This document shows, in pieces, positions 11,431 through 22,785 of a DNA stretch of 64,000 nt. Under the pieces are notes generated by a model. That model searched no databases. It was not told the origin of the DNA and saw only the letters and a program-made list of their open reading frames with translations. Position numbers and translations under genes: made by a program. The DNA comes from Cavenderia fasciculata (Eukaryota; Evosea; Eumycetozoa; Acytosteliales; Cavenderiaceae). The stretch is from positions 248,001 through 312,000 of the forward strand of contig NW_004457644.1 of NCBI RefSeq assembly GCF_000203815.1. Direction: 5' to 3'. How positions within the stretch are numbered: position 1 is the first letter of the stretch; every line of letters begins with the position of its first letter.

Positions 11431-12244
11431 AGTTGTTAAACGTTTATTTGTTGTTTGTTTGTTTCCAACTATCTATTTATAAATAATGATGATCGATCGG
11501 GAGTGAGTGAGGGTGAGAGGGTGGTATTGCCAGTCAAAGATTGTTGACAACCAATTATTATTCAATCACTCGCGCACCCAATGCCTATCATCATTATAAT
11601 CGGGTATACCCCGAGTTTTGCAACAAGCAAATCGATTTTTAAACCTCTCAATCCCTAAAACCAAAGATAATAATAATAAATTTAATAATAACAACAAACT
11701 TTATATATGTTCATAATGTTGAGGTGTCTTTGTATTTCTAAAAGTTTGAAACTCTCTAACACAAAATCTTAAATTATAATTGCAATGACGATATGAGGAA
11801 AATCGAAGTTACTCATCTTACAATATATTATATCTCTCTTCTTTGTTGTGTTGAATAACAAGATGTTGTTTATATTATATATATAATCGATAGATATATA
11901 GTGCAATACAAATACAGTTGACAGTTTTAAAAAGAGACATCTGATAGATTGTGACAAGAGATGAGGAGCGGAAGAGGAGTTGAGCTCCAGACCAAAATAT
12001 AATAAAATATAAATTAAAAAACCAATTTAATTTAAATATTATTATTGATGGGGGTGAACGGTTGGGAGGAGATGAAAGAAAGAGGTTTGCTGAACTCAAA
12101 CAACCCAACCCAACCACAACAAAATAGAAATAGAAAGATATATAAATATAATAATTATAATATTTTAATATGTGTATAAACTACTACAACTATTAGTTAG
12201 TTTTAGTGTTACATGACAACAACAACAACAACAACAACAACAAA
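11431..12244. other. Divergent promoter region between monooxygenase and ankyrin-like gene
   Basis: About 0.8 kb between two genes that point away from each other. It holds T- and A-rich tracts and a small patch of mixed composition at 11560-11660. I see no ORF with dictyostelid codon use. A GTG codon at 12206 opens the downstream frame, but the first ATG is at 12245. Confidence 0.55.
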
Positions 12245-12523
12245 ATGATAGTAGAAGAAGATAAACTACTATGTGTGTTCAAAAATAGGTTCTTGATGCA
12301 AAAGATCCTATCATTTGTACACCATGTCAATCTTGCTCAACTTCGATCGAATCTAAATCACCTTATTCTGTATAATGATAATTGCTTATCCTCCTCATCT
12401 TCTTCTATATCCTCTTCTTCATTGTCTATTTCATCATCATCCTCTTCATCATCATCATCATCACCTGTAAATAATAATATAAATAATCATCATCATCATC
12501 ATCATCGTAATAGTTATAGTAGA

Positions 12524-12617
<94 letters not shown>

Positions 12618-13025
12618 GTAAACATAATCATAATCATAATCATAATAATAATAGATCTTCAATGTCATCAGTTGATTCATTATCATTACAATTGGTGTCA
12701 CATGTTAAACCATTGTTATGTTTACCATGGTGTACAAGAATGTATAAACAAATTAATAGTGTTGAATGGATGCTAAAGAATCGACACTATGCATTGCTAG
12801 AGTACAAGTTGTCGCGACAAGAGGCGTTGGTCTATTCAGACACCTCTCTTAAACTAATGGCACAACGACTCAAGAATGACCGTCTCTTTTTACAAGTGTA
12901 TCGTAGTAGAAGACTTCAATTTCAATACACCTATATAGACGTGGAAAAGGAAGCTGCCAACGGACACAACTTTCCAATTCTCTATTGTTTTGCTTATATT
13001 AATCATTTGGCCAACTGTTCAATTT

Positions 13026-13056
<31 letters not shown>

Positions 13057-15535
13057 CAATCCAACAACAAATATGAATATGAATATGAATATGGATCATC
13101 AAAAAGCAGTAGATACAATTATTGACCAAATTCTAAATCATAATCAACACCAATATGTATTCTTTCCAAAAGATGACAAATCATCAAAATCAATATCAAC
13201 ATCAATATCTATGATTAAAGGATATACATATAATAGAGTAAGAGCAAAAATGATGATTGGAGAAGCATGTAATAGTGTTAGGAATGGATCGGTACCGGTT
13301 GATATTCGAGTACTTTGGTTTATTATCAATGCTATTCCAAAAGAGTATGTGCAGGAGCTTGACGAGAGGTCGGCACTTAGATCACTCGCCGAGAGTGGGT
13401 GTATAGACGCGGTGCGACTGTTACTGGATAGCTTTGAGATGGCTGGATTGCGGTTGTTTGACGTTGCGTTATTTGCGAAATATAGAGTGTTGGATGCGGC
13501 GATACTGGGACGTGTGTTGCCCGCGGTCGAGATTGAAGGGACAGAGCGCCACAAAGCGGTTATTGGCGGGTTGGTCGAGACACTTGGTAGCATGGGCGTA
13601 CCAGACGCGTTGGTCATGGTCGATATGGTGCTGCATTGGGCGTATCGTCAGTGGTTTGGTAGTGGTGTCAAGATACCCGATGCATTGTGGTGTCAAAAGA
13701 TAGAGGAGAGACAAGAGTGCAATGCGTGCTTTGTGGGTGCGACTACGCGGTTTTACCGCATGTTGGCACCCGAGGTGCGCGTCGCGTTGGTGGCACTAGA
13801 AGTTGCACTCGAAGCGTATAATATGGGTGTCATCGACGCCGACCCTTGCATGAATGCGCGGTCTCTGTACACTCGTATTCTAGGTAGTCACGATATACGC
13901 GCAACCAAGTACTTGATCGAGCTGCTGTCGCATTATGACTCGGCGACAGGTGCGTGTTGTCTAGTCGACTATATTGCAGAGGTTGGGACGATTGCACAGC
14001 TCGAGTTGGCTCGACCAGCCGTGCATATTGGTGGTACCACCAACGCGATAGATAATGCACGGTCTGCACAGATTGCCAAATGGGTGTTTGAAAACCGTAC
14101 CGAAGGGTATACTGCCGACGTGTTGCGCAAGGCAGTACAACGTCGCGACACACGTCTCGTAGAGTATATCCTCACAAACGTCCCCCTCTCTCAACTCGAC
14201 GTTGCAGCATCACTCAGCGTCGCCATCAATCTCTTTCACTATGACATCTTTGCATTACTCGCCACCCATATCACGGCACATCAATTTAAAGAGTATGTCA
14301 CCACCGACATGTCACTCGAAGGGTACCTCTTCTTTTCTCGATTCCTCCCAGAGATGATCAATCATCCCTTGGTCGTCTTATCAAGAGACTCTGAAAGAGT
14401 AGTCAGAGGAATGAAACTATCACAGCTATCTTATACAGATAATACCAGCGCAAACTCTTTAGTACATCTATTGACCACTACATTGACTAGTAGCGGTCAT
14501 TTAGAAGTAGAAGTTTCAGGAGGATCAATCAACAGTGCAGTACAACATGCAGCCGATTCAACTACAACTACTACCACATCTACCAACACAACTGGAGGAG
14601 TTACCTTTTCAGAATCACAATTGGCAGTAATCATGTCATTTGCAGTGTATTGTGGATACATTGATACAGTCCAGTTGGTACATAGTATTCATCCAGATCC
14701 ATTCTATGTAGAGGAGGCAAACGATATCTTTGACAATGCGATACGAGGTGGATGTGCCAAGGTGATGATACCATTCCTGACAAACAATCGAAATGACAGC
14801 TTTTCAATGAATGCGTGGATGGATGTTGGTCGATTCGGTGATGGCGATCTCTACAAGATACTCAATCAACACTCTGAAGTTAAACAAACCTACGAACTAA
14901 TGGTAGAAGCACATGAATGTGGAAATATAAAATTACTCAAATATTTAGAGTCACGAGGAGTAGAAGACTCTTCCAATTCTCAACACAGCGGCGTTGACCA
15001 CCACCACCACCCATTTATCTATATTAGACGTGCCATTGAATCTAGTCAATTTGATTTGGTAAAATACTATATAGATCAATATAATCCCGATCCCGCCGAT
15101 ATTATTGGTCATCTTGAAAATAGATTGATGGATCTTCGTGTAGTGGATGCTCGTATTTGGATTCTACTGATTGAACATTCCAAAAAATATCAAAAATCAA
15201 CTAAATCCTCAATCACTGTTCAATCCAATAGTCTTGCATCCCTAACTCTTAATAATAATAATAATCATCAAATACAACCCAAAGGTAGTAGTAATACGAA
15301 ATCTTCCTCTAATATTACACCATCCAAATATTTTAAATCTTTATATTATAAATTCTTGGGTGGAAATTATAAAGATTATAATAGTCATAATAATCATCAT
15401 CATGGACACCATAATCACCATAATATATCATCACCAATAACCAATGGTAACCAATCGACATCACAACCAGCAACTCCTTCATCTTCTTCCATTCCCGCTA
15501 TTGCATCTAAAATATTATCAGTTTTTAAATTATAA
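12245..15535 (+). CDS. Large ankyrin-like repeat protein with poly-Asn insertion
   Basis: Single exon, 1,096 residues from the ATG at 12245 (MIVEEDKLLCVFKNRFL). The opening resembles the paralogues at 27.0 and 29.6 kb: a short helix pair with FKNRFLMQKILSFV, then a CxxVxWLLKNR-type segment (here INSVEWMLKNRHYALL). The body is a long series of helical pairs with ankyrin-like cores such as SALRSLAESGCIDAVRLLLD and ATKYLIELLSHY, and VRRDTRLVEYILTN-type units. Ser-, Asn- and His-rich stretches near the N-terminus (about 30 consecutive Asn) and at the C-terminus are disordered. GC content is far higher at 13.3-14.3 kb than at the ends. The family is expanded in dictyostelids; a scaffold role is the usual guess for ankyrin repeats, but nothing shows a partner. 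Confidence 0.8.
12525..12615. repeat. (AAT)n trinucleotide repeat coding poly-Asn
   Basis: About 30 consecutive AAT codons inside the ankyrin-like gene. Likely length-variable between strains. Confidence 0.95.
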
Positions 15536-15918
15536 CGAATAACTCTCCCTCTAGATAGATATCTTATATATTTGTAAATTATACTCTCTTGTAAATTGTA
15601 ATAAATCCTCAACATTGTAAAAAGAAAGTAAGAAATGAGTACCCAAATTGCAATGAGTACTTGAAAACGAAACATTGCTCTGAATTTGATTTTTTTTTTT
15701 TGTTTTTACTAATTTTTGTCGTCTGCACCACAATCATGTGAATGATCAAAAGAGGTAGATTGATAGATAGATAGATAGATTTGAAGAGACGATAACATAC
15801 TGTGTATAATATAGATAGATCGAATCAACCAATACAACCAATCAATCTCAACAACAACAACAACATACAAAACGAAATAGAATTCTATTTAGTTGGACAA
15901 ACATAAACTTTATAAATC
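15536..15918. other. Short gene-free stretch before MRPL21
   Basis: Holds the 3' end of the ankyrin-like gene, a T10-type tract, a GATA microsatellite near 15760-15780 and the MRPL21 promoter. Nothing else seen. Confidence 0.6.
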
Positions 15919-16443
15919 ATGATGATGTTAAGATCAACAGTATCTAGTTTATTAAAAACTAGAATGACATCTTCTTCATTGTATACACCAGCTGCTATTA
16001 GATCTTATTCTACATCTCAGACTGATGCAGCAGCTGAAACAACCTCTACAACTTCAACATATAGTAATCATAAATTAGAATCAGATTATGTTCACAGCAA
16101 AGATTTCAATACAGTACCAGAATCATTTGCAGTGGTTCATGTCGGTGGCAAACAATATAAAGTGATCAAGGGTGATGTTATCATGTCTGATAGATTACCC
16201 GTTCAAGTTGGTGATCACATCGTACTCGACAAGATTCTATTGGTTGGTACCAAGGGGTCGACCATGATTGGCACACCACTCGTCGACGGTGCCAAAGTAC
16301 ACGCATTTGTCGAAGAGCAAACCAAGGCTAGCAAGGTCACCATTTTCAAACACAAGAGAAGAAAAAATTACAAGAGAACTACCTCTTTTACTCCTTTGGC
16401 AACTGTTTTAAGAATCGGTGATATTATATTAAAAAAGAATTAG
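15919..16443 (+). CDS. mrpl21: Mitochondrial ribosomal protein bL21m
   Basis: Single exon, 174 residues. The N-terminus (MMMLRSTVSSLLKTRMTSSS) is basic, Ser/Thr-rich and free of acidic residues, as expected of a mitochondrial presequence; the RSYST segment near residue 29 is a plausible cleavage region. The mature part is a complete L21 domain: FAVVHVGGKQYKV, then GDHIVLDKILLVG, and the conserved basic end TIFKHKRRKNYKRT followed by a LRIGDI strand. L21 binds 23S-type rRNA in the large mitoribosomal subunit. Three ATG codons open the frame; the first is taken. Confidence 0.95.
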   Translation: MMMLRSTVSSLLKTRMTSSSLYTPAAIRSYSTSQTDAAAETTSTTSTYSNHKLESDYVHSKDFNTVPESFAVVHVGGKQYKVIKGDVIMSDRLPVQVGDHIVLDKILLVGTKGSTMIGTPLVDGAKVHAFVEEQTKASKVTIFKHKRRKNYKRTTSFTPLATVLRIGDIILKKN

Positions 16444-16725
16444 AAATAAATTAATAAACAAAAATAAATTATATATATAATCTAAAAAAAAATATTAATA
16501 TTAATGTAAATGTAAATGTTTATTTATGGAATTAAATGGAATAATAATAATAATAATAATAAAATAAACAAAATAAAGAAATGAAAGAAAGAGGGAGAGA
16601 TAATAATTATTAAATAAATATTATAATGACTGTGCAGATCAACCATCTATTTTATTATTATTACTATTGTTGTTTTGGTTATTATTGTTTGTTTGGATGG
16701 GTTATTATTGTTTGGATGGATGGAT

Positions 16726-18010
16726 TTATCTCCTTCTTTTTAATCTATCGTCATTTGGATCTTCGGAAGATTTTCTTTTATATTCACTGTCATCACCTCT
16801 TCTTGAACGTTCTCGGTCTCTGTCTCTGTCACTACCACTACTTCTTTCACTACGGTCGCTACGACTGCTGCCATCTCTTTCACTACGATCGCTACGACTA
16901 CTACCGCTACCACTACCATCTCTTTCTCTTTCACGGTCTCTGTCACTACGACTACCGCTACCACTACCACTATCTCTTTCTCTTTCGCGTTCTCTAGTTC
17001 CTGATCCACTAGATGTTCCTTCTCTATCTCTTTCTCGTTCTCTTCTTCTTTCGTCTGATGGTGGCATAGTAGGTACTGGACCTTCAACACCACCGCCATA
17101 AGGTGGAGGGTATCCACCACTACCACCCGGATAAAAATTACCAGGAGGTCCTCCTCCTGGAGGTTGCATATTTGCTTGCCATCCACCAGGCATACCACGT
17201 CCACCTTGTTGAGGTACTGCTCCACGTTTATCGGTTGGCATACCACCTCCTCCTCTTCCACCTTGTTGTTGTTGCTTATTCATTTCTTGAGGCATAAATT
17301 CAGGTGGTAGGTCTATCTTTTGATCGTTTCCACCGTTGATCATCTTGTTTGTGCTTTCGTATGATTTGATCTTTCCAAGATTAGCTTGTTCAGCTCTGAG
17401 TTGGATCTGTCTCTCACAGTACAGTTTCCAAGTCTCTTCAGTAAAGTTGTAATTAAAGTAATCACTCATATCGGCACCTTATAACAAACAAATATATATA
17501 AGTACCTAATCACTTCTATTCAATATTCGTATACATATACATACCTGGTTTAGTCCATGGTCGATCTTCAAAACCTCCAAGATCAAGATCGTATATAGAT
17601 TTCTGTGGTCTGTTTGGTTGATGCTGAGATGCAGTAGCTTGCTTTGAGATTTGATACTTTACACCAGCCAAGTTTGTAACGGGTGCACTCTTATAAAAGG
17701 AAGGTTTGATGGAACCTGAAGAGTTCTTTGTCGATGTTCTTCCTGCCTCCACACTCTCGGTATCCAATACAATATTTACATCTTCATCATCATCGTCATC
17801 GTCGTCGTCATCATCATCATCGTCGTCATCATTATCATCTCCATCATCTTCACCACCTCCTCCACCTCCATCATCACTATTATTATTATTATTAATTTGT
17901 TGATCTTCATCTCTTTCTCTTCTATTGGTATCTTCTTCCTCTACATTGCTATTATTATTATTGTTGTTGTCATCGTTGGCATTATTTGTTCCACCTTCTT
18001 GATCTTCCAT
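16726..18010 (-). CDS. fip1l1: FIP1, poly(A)-polymerase-associated 3'-end processing factor
   Basis: Two exons on the minus strand, 17545-18010 and 16726-17477, joined in phase 1, give 405 residues. The splice falls inside the diagnostic Fip1 motif: DLGGFEDRPWTKPG is completed across the junction by ADMSDYFNYNFTEETWKLYC (about residues 143-178). In CPSF, FIP1 links poly(A) polymerase to the cleavage machinery and binds U-rich RNA. Upstream is a long Asn/Asp/Glu acidic region, as in yeast and animal FIP1. Downstream are Gly/Pro-rich and Arg-Asp/Arg-Glu/Arg-Ser repeats, also a family trait for RNA and CPSF contact. The ATG at 18008-18010 starts MEDQEGG. It is divergently arranged with the kinase gene. 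Confidence 0.93.
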
Positions 18011-19592
18011 ATCTCTCTATATATATATAATATAAACGATCTATCTATCTACTTTTTTATTCGAACACAGATAGGAAGGATAGGATAGATAATGAATGAA
18101 TAAAGATAGTAAAAATATTTATTTCAAAAAAGTAAATAAATTACTTTTATTTTATTACAGCTTTGATGAATCTTCAAAAAACAAACAACAGCGCTCAAGC
18201 AGTATACTCACTCAGCTTTACAGTTATATACATGTATAGATATAAATATCTCTTTGAGGGAAAGGTCTAGTGAATTCACTCATTTATCTACCTCACGTCA
18301 AATACACCCTTTATATATATATATATATACTATTGTGTCCATCAACTAAGAAGAAAGGATATCTTGCAAGAAAGATTACCTTTCTTATCAGCTATTATAT
18401 ATTTGTTATGTTATCAAGTGTACATATGCTACTAGCAGTGCTTTTGTGTGTCTGTTCACACAAGATAATTAATTGAGAGAATTCAAACCAATCAGATGAG
18501 ATGATCATGATTCTCATTCTTTGTAGTAAACCTTTTCGCCCAATACTCAAAAGAAAGATTGCCGAACATAATCTTGTCAATCAATTCAATTGAATTGGAG
18601 GGAAGAGACGAGAGATATTATGGTCTGCTCAACTAATCGGAAAATTCATTCACACATCAGAATTTACTATATTTGCCGTCCGGGTGTCCCAATTGCTCCC
18701 ATTGGATTTTGTCGTTTTATTCTAGCCGTTGCAATTGAACTTGCCTAGCACTCTTCAAAACTATCGCCCTCTATTCTTCGATTGTAAAGAGTATTATTCA
18801 TTCAATTCAATTTCATTTCAATCTCTACCTTGTTATTTTATTCTAACCCCAAACAAGAGATAGAAATATATATATATAGATAGATAGAGATAGATAGATA
18901 AAGATAGATACTCAAGCAGCATACAGCAAACAACAAACAGGCAAATAACAACAGATATCATTTTTATGAATACGACAACAACAACATTACGTCCAATTAA
19001 TAGTAATAGTAATAGTAATAATATGATTTGTTGTTGTAGTTGTTGTCATTGTAATAATAATATAAAGTGTAAAGAATAACAAACAAACAAAACAAAACAA
19101 AACAATATTTTATAAACAAAAAGTGTAAGTGATATAAACTATAGTAGTTATTCAATCAACTTTTGACTTGGGAACCAATCCCATCCAGTTGTATATGCAT
19201 GCGTTATTCCATTCAGCATCTGCCCCCCCCACTCATTCACTTTTTGTGTGTTCAAGTTGGGATCGATTTCCCCCTTAAACCACACACTCCATTCCAACTC
19301 GCATAATAATAATAATAATACTAGCTTTGGAGTGAATATTAATTAATTATTAACAAAGTTGACACTACACTATTTTAATTTAATTATTATGATTGGTTGA
19401 TTGCATATATCTATATATATTTATATATTTATATTATATATTTATAACTAAACTTGGTTGACTGACCAATCAAATTAACACATTCTAATTAATTAATTAA
19501 TTCATTTATTTATTTATAGATATATAACAAGTACAAGAGAGAGAGATAGAGAGTGAGAGAGAGATATATATATATATAGGAGAGGGAGAGAG
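18011..19592. other. Divergent intergenic region between FIP1 and CK2-like kinase
   Basis: Almost 1.6 kb. Mostly AT-rich with TA, GATA and GA repeats. A small GC-rich patch at 18660-18760 contains a short hairpin (CCAAT/ATTGG) and no ORF. A 37-codon Cys-rich ORF at 18966-19079 is listed separately. A GA-rich tract (19530-19592) leads into the kinase start. Confidence 0.55.
18966..19079 (+). CDS. Candidate 37-residue Cys-rich micropeptide
   Basis: ATG...TAA reading frame with sequence MNTTTTLRPI, an Asn/Ser linker, then MICCCSCCHC and a short Lys-rich end. Six of ten residues in the cluster are Cys. It is too short to separate from chance on its own, and no splice sites are needed. If real it could be a metal-binding or palmitoylated peptide. 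It might also be an upstream ORF in a long leader of the kinase mRNA. Function unknown. Confidence 0.25.
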   Translation: MNTTTTTLRPINSNSNSNNMICCCSCCHCNNNIKCKE

Positions 19593-21547
19593 ATGATTTA
19601 TAGTTTTAGCAGACTATGTCTGGTGTACGTGCTATCGGTATGGCTCGTTACACAGATGGGATATATACATATAACATTCACTTGGGCACACCCGATTACT
19701 TCGGGTACCTATTTATTCGCATTACCACCTATCATTGGATACATTGGTGGTATTGCAGTTCGATCATCTGTTCATATACTACATAAACAACAGCAACCGC
19801 AGACTCCTCCTCATCATCATGTTCCTCCCACACCTCAGGTGGAGGGGGGAAATGACGACCAACATCAACATCAACATCCCAACGACATACCAAATATAAA
19901 ACAATTGAGGAGACAAATTGTTACATTGGGTCGGTCGGTTGAATGCCACCAATCAAAGTGCATGTCCCCCGAATACATGTTTAGCGACCAACAATCAATC
20001 AGCTCGGGTATTGGAGGTGCCGTCCACGGCGAGGAGATGCCTCCCCACTTTAATGGACACCATCTCGGTATCTTTGATGCCAAGACACCTCATAATGCAT
20101 CGGCCGTCCCATTCAACAACCAACTATCTACTAGTAACAACAACAACCATAACCAAGAAGGAGGAGGAGTCGACTCGACTACGACGACCCATACTACAAC
20201 TACAACATCTACCTCTACAACCAACACACCAATCAACAACACACCAATAGATAATAATGGAGCTCCACTAACCAACATTAACAATGGTGTAGAGAAATCA
20301 TTAAACTATTCATCGACGAGAAAACTACGAAATGTTGCAAGATGTGCGCATTGGAATGTCAATGAACGTATGCCAAAGAGTTACTATGACTATGAAAACT
20401 ATTATTTTGCGTGGCAGACACCCGACAATTACGAGATTATCCGAAAGATTGGTCGTGGTAAATACAGTGAAGTGTTCTTGGGTGTACATTTAAATAATAG
20501 TTTTCAAGATTCCAAAATATTCAATGACATCAATATCCCAACAACGATCGATAATAATAGTAAAGAAACAGGAGACATTGTAATCAAAGTATTAAAACCA
20601 ATACCAAAATTAAAGATACAAAGAGAAGTAAAGATTTTAAAGAGTTTGGAAGGTGGACCCAACATTATCCCACTACTCGACACTGTCAAAGATTTTGAAT
20701 CGAAAACCAAAAGTTTGGTATTTCCATTCATCAACAAAACAGATGTTAGAGAATTAATTAATTATTTAGGTGATGATGATTTACGTTATTATATGTTTGA
20801 ATTATTAAAAGTAAGATATATAAATATAAATATAAATATAAATATATAATAATAATTAATTTATTTATTAACTCTCTCTCTATGATTATTTTAGGCAATT
20901 GAATTTTCACATTCAAAAGGAATTATGCATCGTGATATTAAACCACATAATATAGCAATTGATCATAGTCAACGTAAATTATATTTATTGGATTGGGGTT
21001 TAGCAGAATATTATCATCCTTACAAGACATATAATATTAAAGTAGCTTCAAGACATTATAAACCACCTGAATTATTGGTCAATATGCATGATTATGATTA
21101 TTCTTTGGATATTTGGAGTTTAGGTTGTTTATTTGCTGGTTTGGTATGTATAGATAAAAAAGAAAAGAAAAAAGAAAAAAGAAAAAAGTAATATTAATTT
21201 AATTTAATTTCTTTTATTATTTTTAGATATTGGATAGAGATCCATTCTTTCATGGTGAAGATAATGATGATCAACTTGTACAAATTAGTAAAGTGTTGGG
21301 AACTGATGGTTTATATGAATACCTAGATAAATATGGGTTAGAGTTGACAGAGGAACTACAAGAACTCATAAAACCGGCACCAAAAAAGAGTTGGGATATC
21401 TTTATACCTTTTTCAAACGATGATATTGCACATCCAGTGGCTATAGACTTTTTAGATAAATTACTACGATATGACCCACAAGAGAGATTAACTGCTCAAG
21501 AGGCTATGAATCACCCTTATTTTGAATCTTTTCATAAATCAAAGTAA
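19593..21547 (+). CDS. Divergent casein kinase 2 alpha-like kinase with long N-terminal extension
   Basis: Three exons, 19593-20810, 20895-21143 and 21227-21547, phase 0 joins, 595 residues. From about residue 247 it is a complete CK2 alpha-type kinase: [11 protein letters not shown] loop, Lys332 in IVIKVLKP, catalytic HRDIKPHN (Asp420), DWG instead of DFG (Asp439, typical of CK2), [13 protein letters not shown], and a C-terminus ending [11 protein letters not shown]. Several features are unlike true CK2 alpha. The Lys-rich segment after ILKP is reduced to IPKLKIQRE. About 20 extra residues lie between beta strands 2 and 3. A 250-residue N-terminal extension begins with two hydrophobic stretches (about 4-30 and 35-60) and continues as a His/Gln/Thr/Asn-rich linker. 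The hydrophobic start could be a membrane anchor or a mis-called leader, because another frame at 19616-19786 is also open. The first canonical position is near [10 protein letters not shown]. Confidence 0.85.
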
Positions 21548-22127
21548 CCCAAATAACAACAAAGTAACAACATCGACAACAGGTAACAACAATAATAATA
21601 ATATTAATAATAATTTATAAAAGTAATGATGATGATGACTCAACGATTGTATAATAAAATCACATTAAAATGTTAATGTTGGGACTGGGAGGGTGGCGGC
21701 TATTAATACATCCAGCATCCTGTACAAGTACTTGATCCTCCCTTTTTTTAAAAAAACAATAATATCAAAATTATTAATATTATATCTGTATCATATGTGA
21801 TCAATCTATTTTATAAATCATGATTGTTTTGATCGGTGGTAGTGGGAGCTACACAGCAACACCAATTTCCAGATTTGGATGATATTAGTTTAAATCTCAT
21901 TCAGCCGTGGGTGATTGTTTGTTTTTGGGGGGAGATTGAACATCCAGAAAGTTTCGCTGGGACAAGTATGCATAAGGGCTCTCCTCCTTACGATACCGTT
22001 AGGTTTGTTATACAATGACACAATAATCATTCTATTCTATTATGATTTCTACATACAAATAATTTAAAAAGATAAATACAAATATTTCTACTAAGTAGCT
22101 ACTTACTATTAAATTAAAATAAATAAT
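21548..22127. other. Gene-free stretch with two unexplained GC-rich islands
   Basis: Downstream of the kinase. It contains a 69-base hairpin-forming island ending in T7 (21681-21749, listed separately). A second island at about 21830-22018 has 60 open codons of unfamiliar composition, including IEHPESFAGTSMHKGSPPYD, with no match I recognise. The remainder is AT-rich. Confidence 0.5.
21681..21749 (+). ncRNA. Candidate small RNA with closing stem and U-run
   Basis: GGGAGGGT (21687-21694) pairs over eight bases, one of them G-U, with ATCCTCCC (21735-21742), and T7 follows at once, as at a Pol III terminator. Inside, GTAC-AA-GTAC and TACA/TGTA can form smaller stems. It is GC-rich against its surroundings. 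It is not a tRNA: there is no TTCGA-type box B and no clover arms. I found no class I RNA motif. Family unknown. Confidence 0.3.
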
Positions 22128-22444
22128 ATGAGCACCAATAATAATAATCAAAATAATCAAAATAATAATAATAATAATCATCAACATATAATCATGATTT
22201 TGATTATTATCAATGTCATTCAAACTCATTGTAAGAAATTATTAATTATTTGAATTTAATTAATTTAGACATCCCAACAAAAGTACAATACTTATTTTAA
22301 TCTATCAATTAATATTTAAATCTTAAATTAGGGGAGGAAATTCAAAGATCAAGATATCAAGTTGCCAGTCTTCACAGTCCAAGAGACTACTCTGATGATC
22401 TGGATGATTACATTGATCAAACTGGAGGTGGTTTTATTGAATAA
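22128..22444 (+). CDS. Possible small two-exon gene, acidic C-terminus
   Basis: The 3' exon, 22332-22444, reads EEIQRSRYQVASLHSPRDYS, then an Asp-rich stretch and TGGGFIE-stop, a composition that looks coded. The nearest upstream ATG frame (22128-22230) joins it in phase 1 through a GTAAGA donor and TTAG acceptor to give 71 residues: an Asn/Gln-rich start and a short hydrophobic patch (IIMILIIINVI). The first exon is made largely of simple repeats, so only the second deserves some trust. Not recognised. Confidence 0.3.
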
Positions 22445-22785
22445 TTTGAATACATAACATCCTTCATTCATTCATTCATTCAATCTTTAACCTTTTATTT
22501 AATCTAGTTCAGAAACTATCCCTTGGAAACTATATTTAAATAAAGAAGAGTTATTTTTTTCAACTTTACTTTTTTCTATGAGTTCTCGTTTGTAGACTTT
22601 GAGAATTGATGATGATGATCAAAGAAACACCGAAAAGTTTGATTTCATCATATATATAATATAGTAGTGTTGTAGTAGTAGTAGTAGTAGTAACATAGAA
22701 GATGATTCGATCAAAACAATAGACAAGAAGATAATAGTAGTTTGTAAATAATAATATTAATAATAGTAGTACAAAATAGAGAGAG
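22445..22785. other. Upstream region of the first tandem secreted gene
   Basis: AT-rich with a GTA microsatellite at about 22670-22692. No gene seen; presumed promoter. Confidence 0.55.

Noticed and set aside
12426-12701. Minus-strand poly-Tyr and poly-Ile frames
   Set aside because: Antisense translation of the AAT repeat in the ankyrin-like gene.
22032-22229. 65-codon minus-strand frame with poly-Ile membrane-like segment
   Set aside because: The hydrophobic run is a translation of ATT repeats; the plus-strand interpretation has at least one more credible exon.
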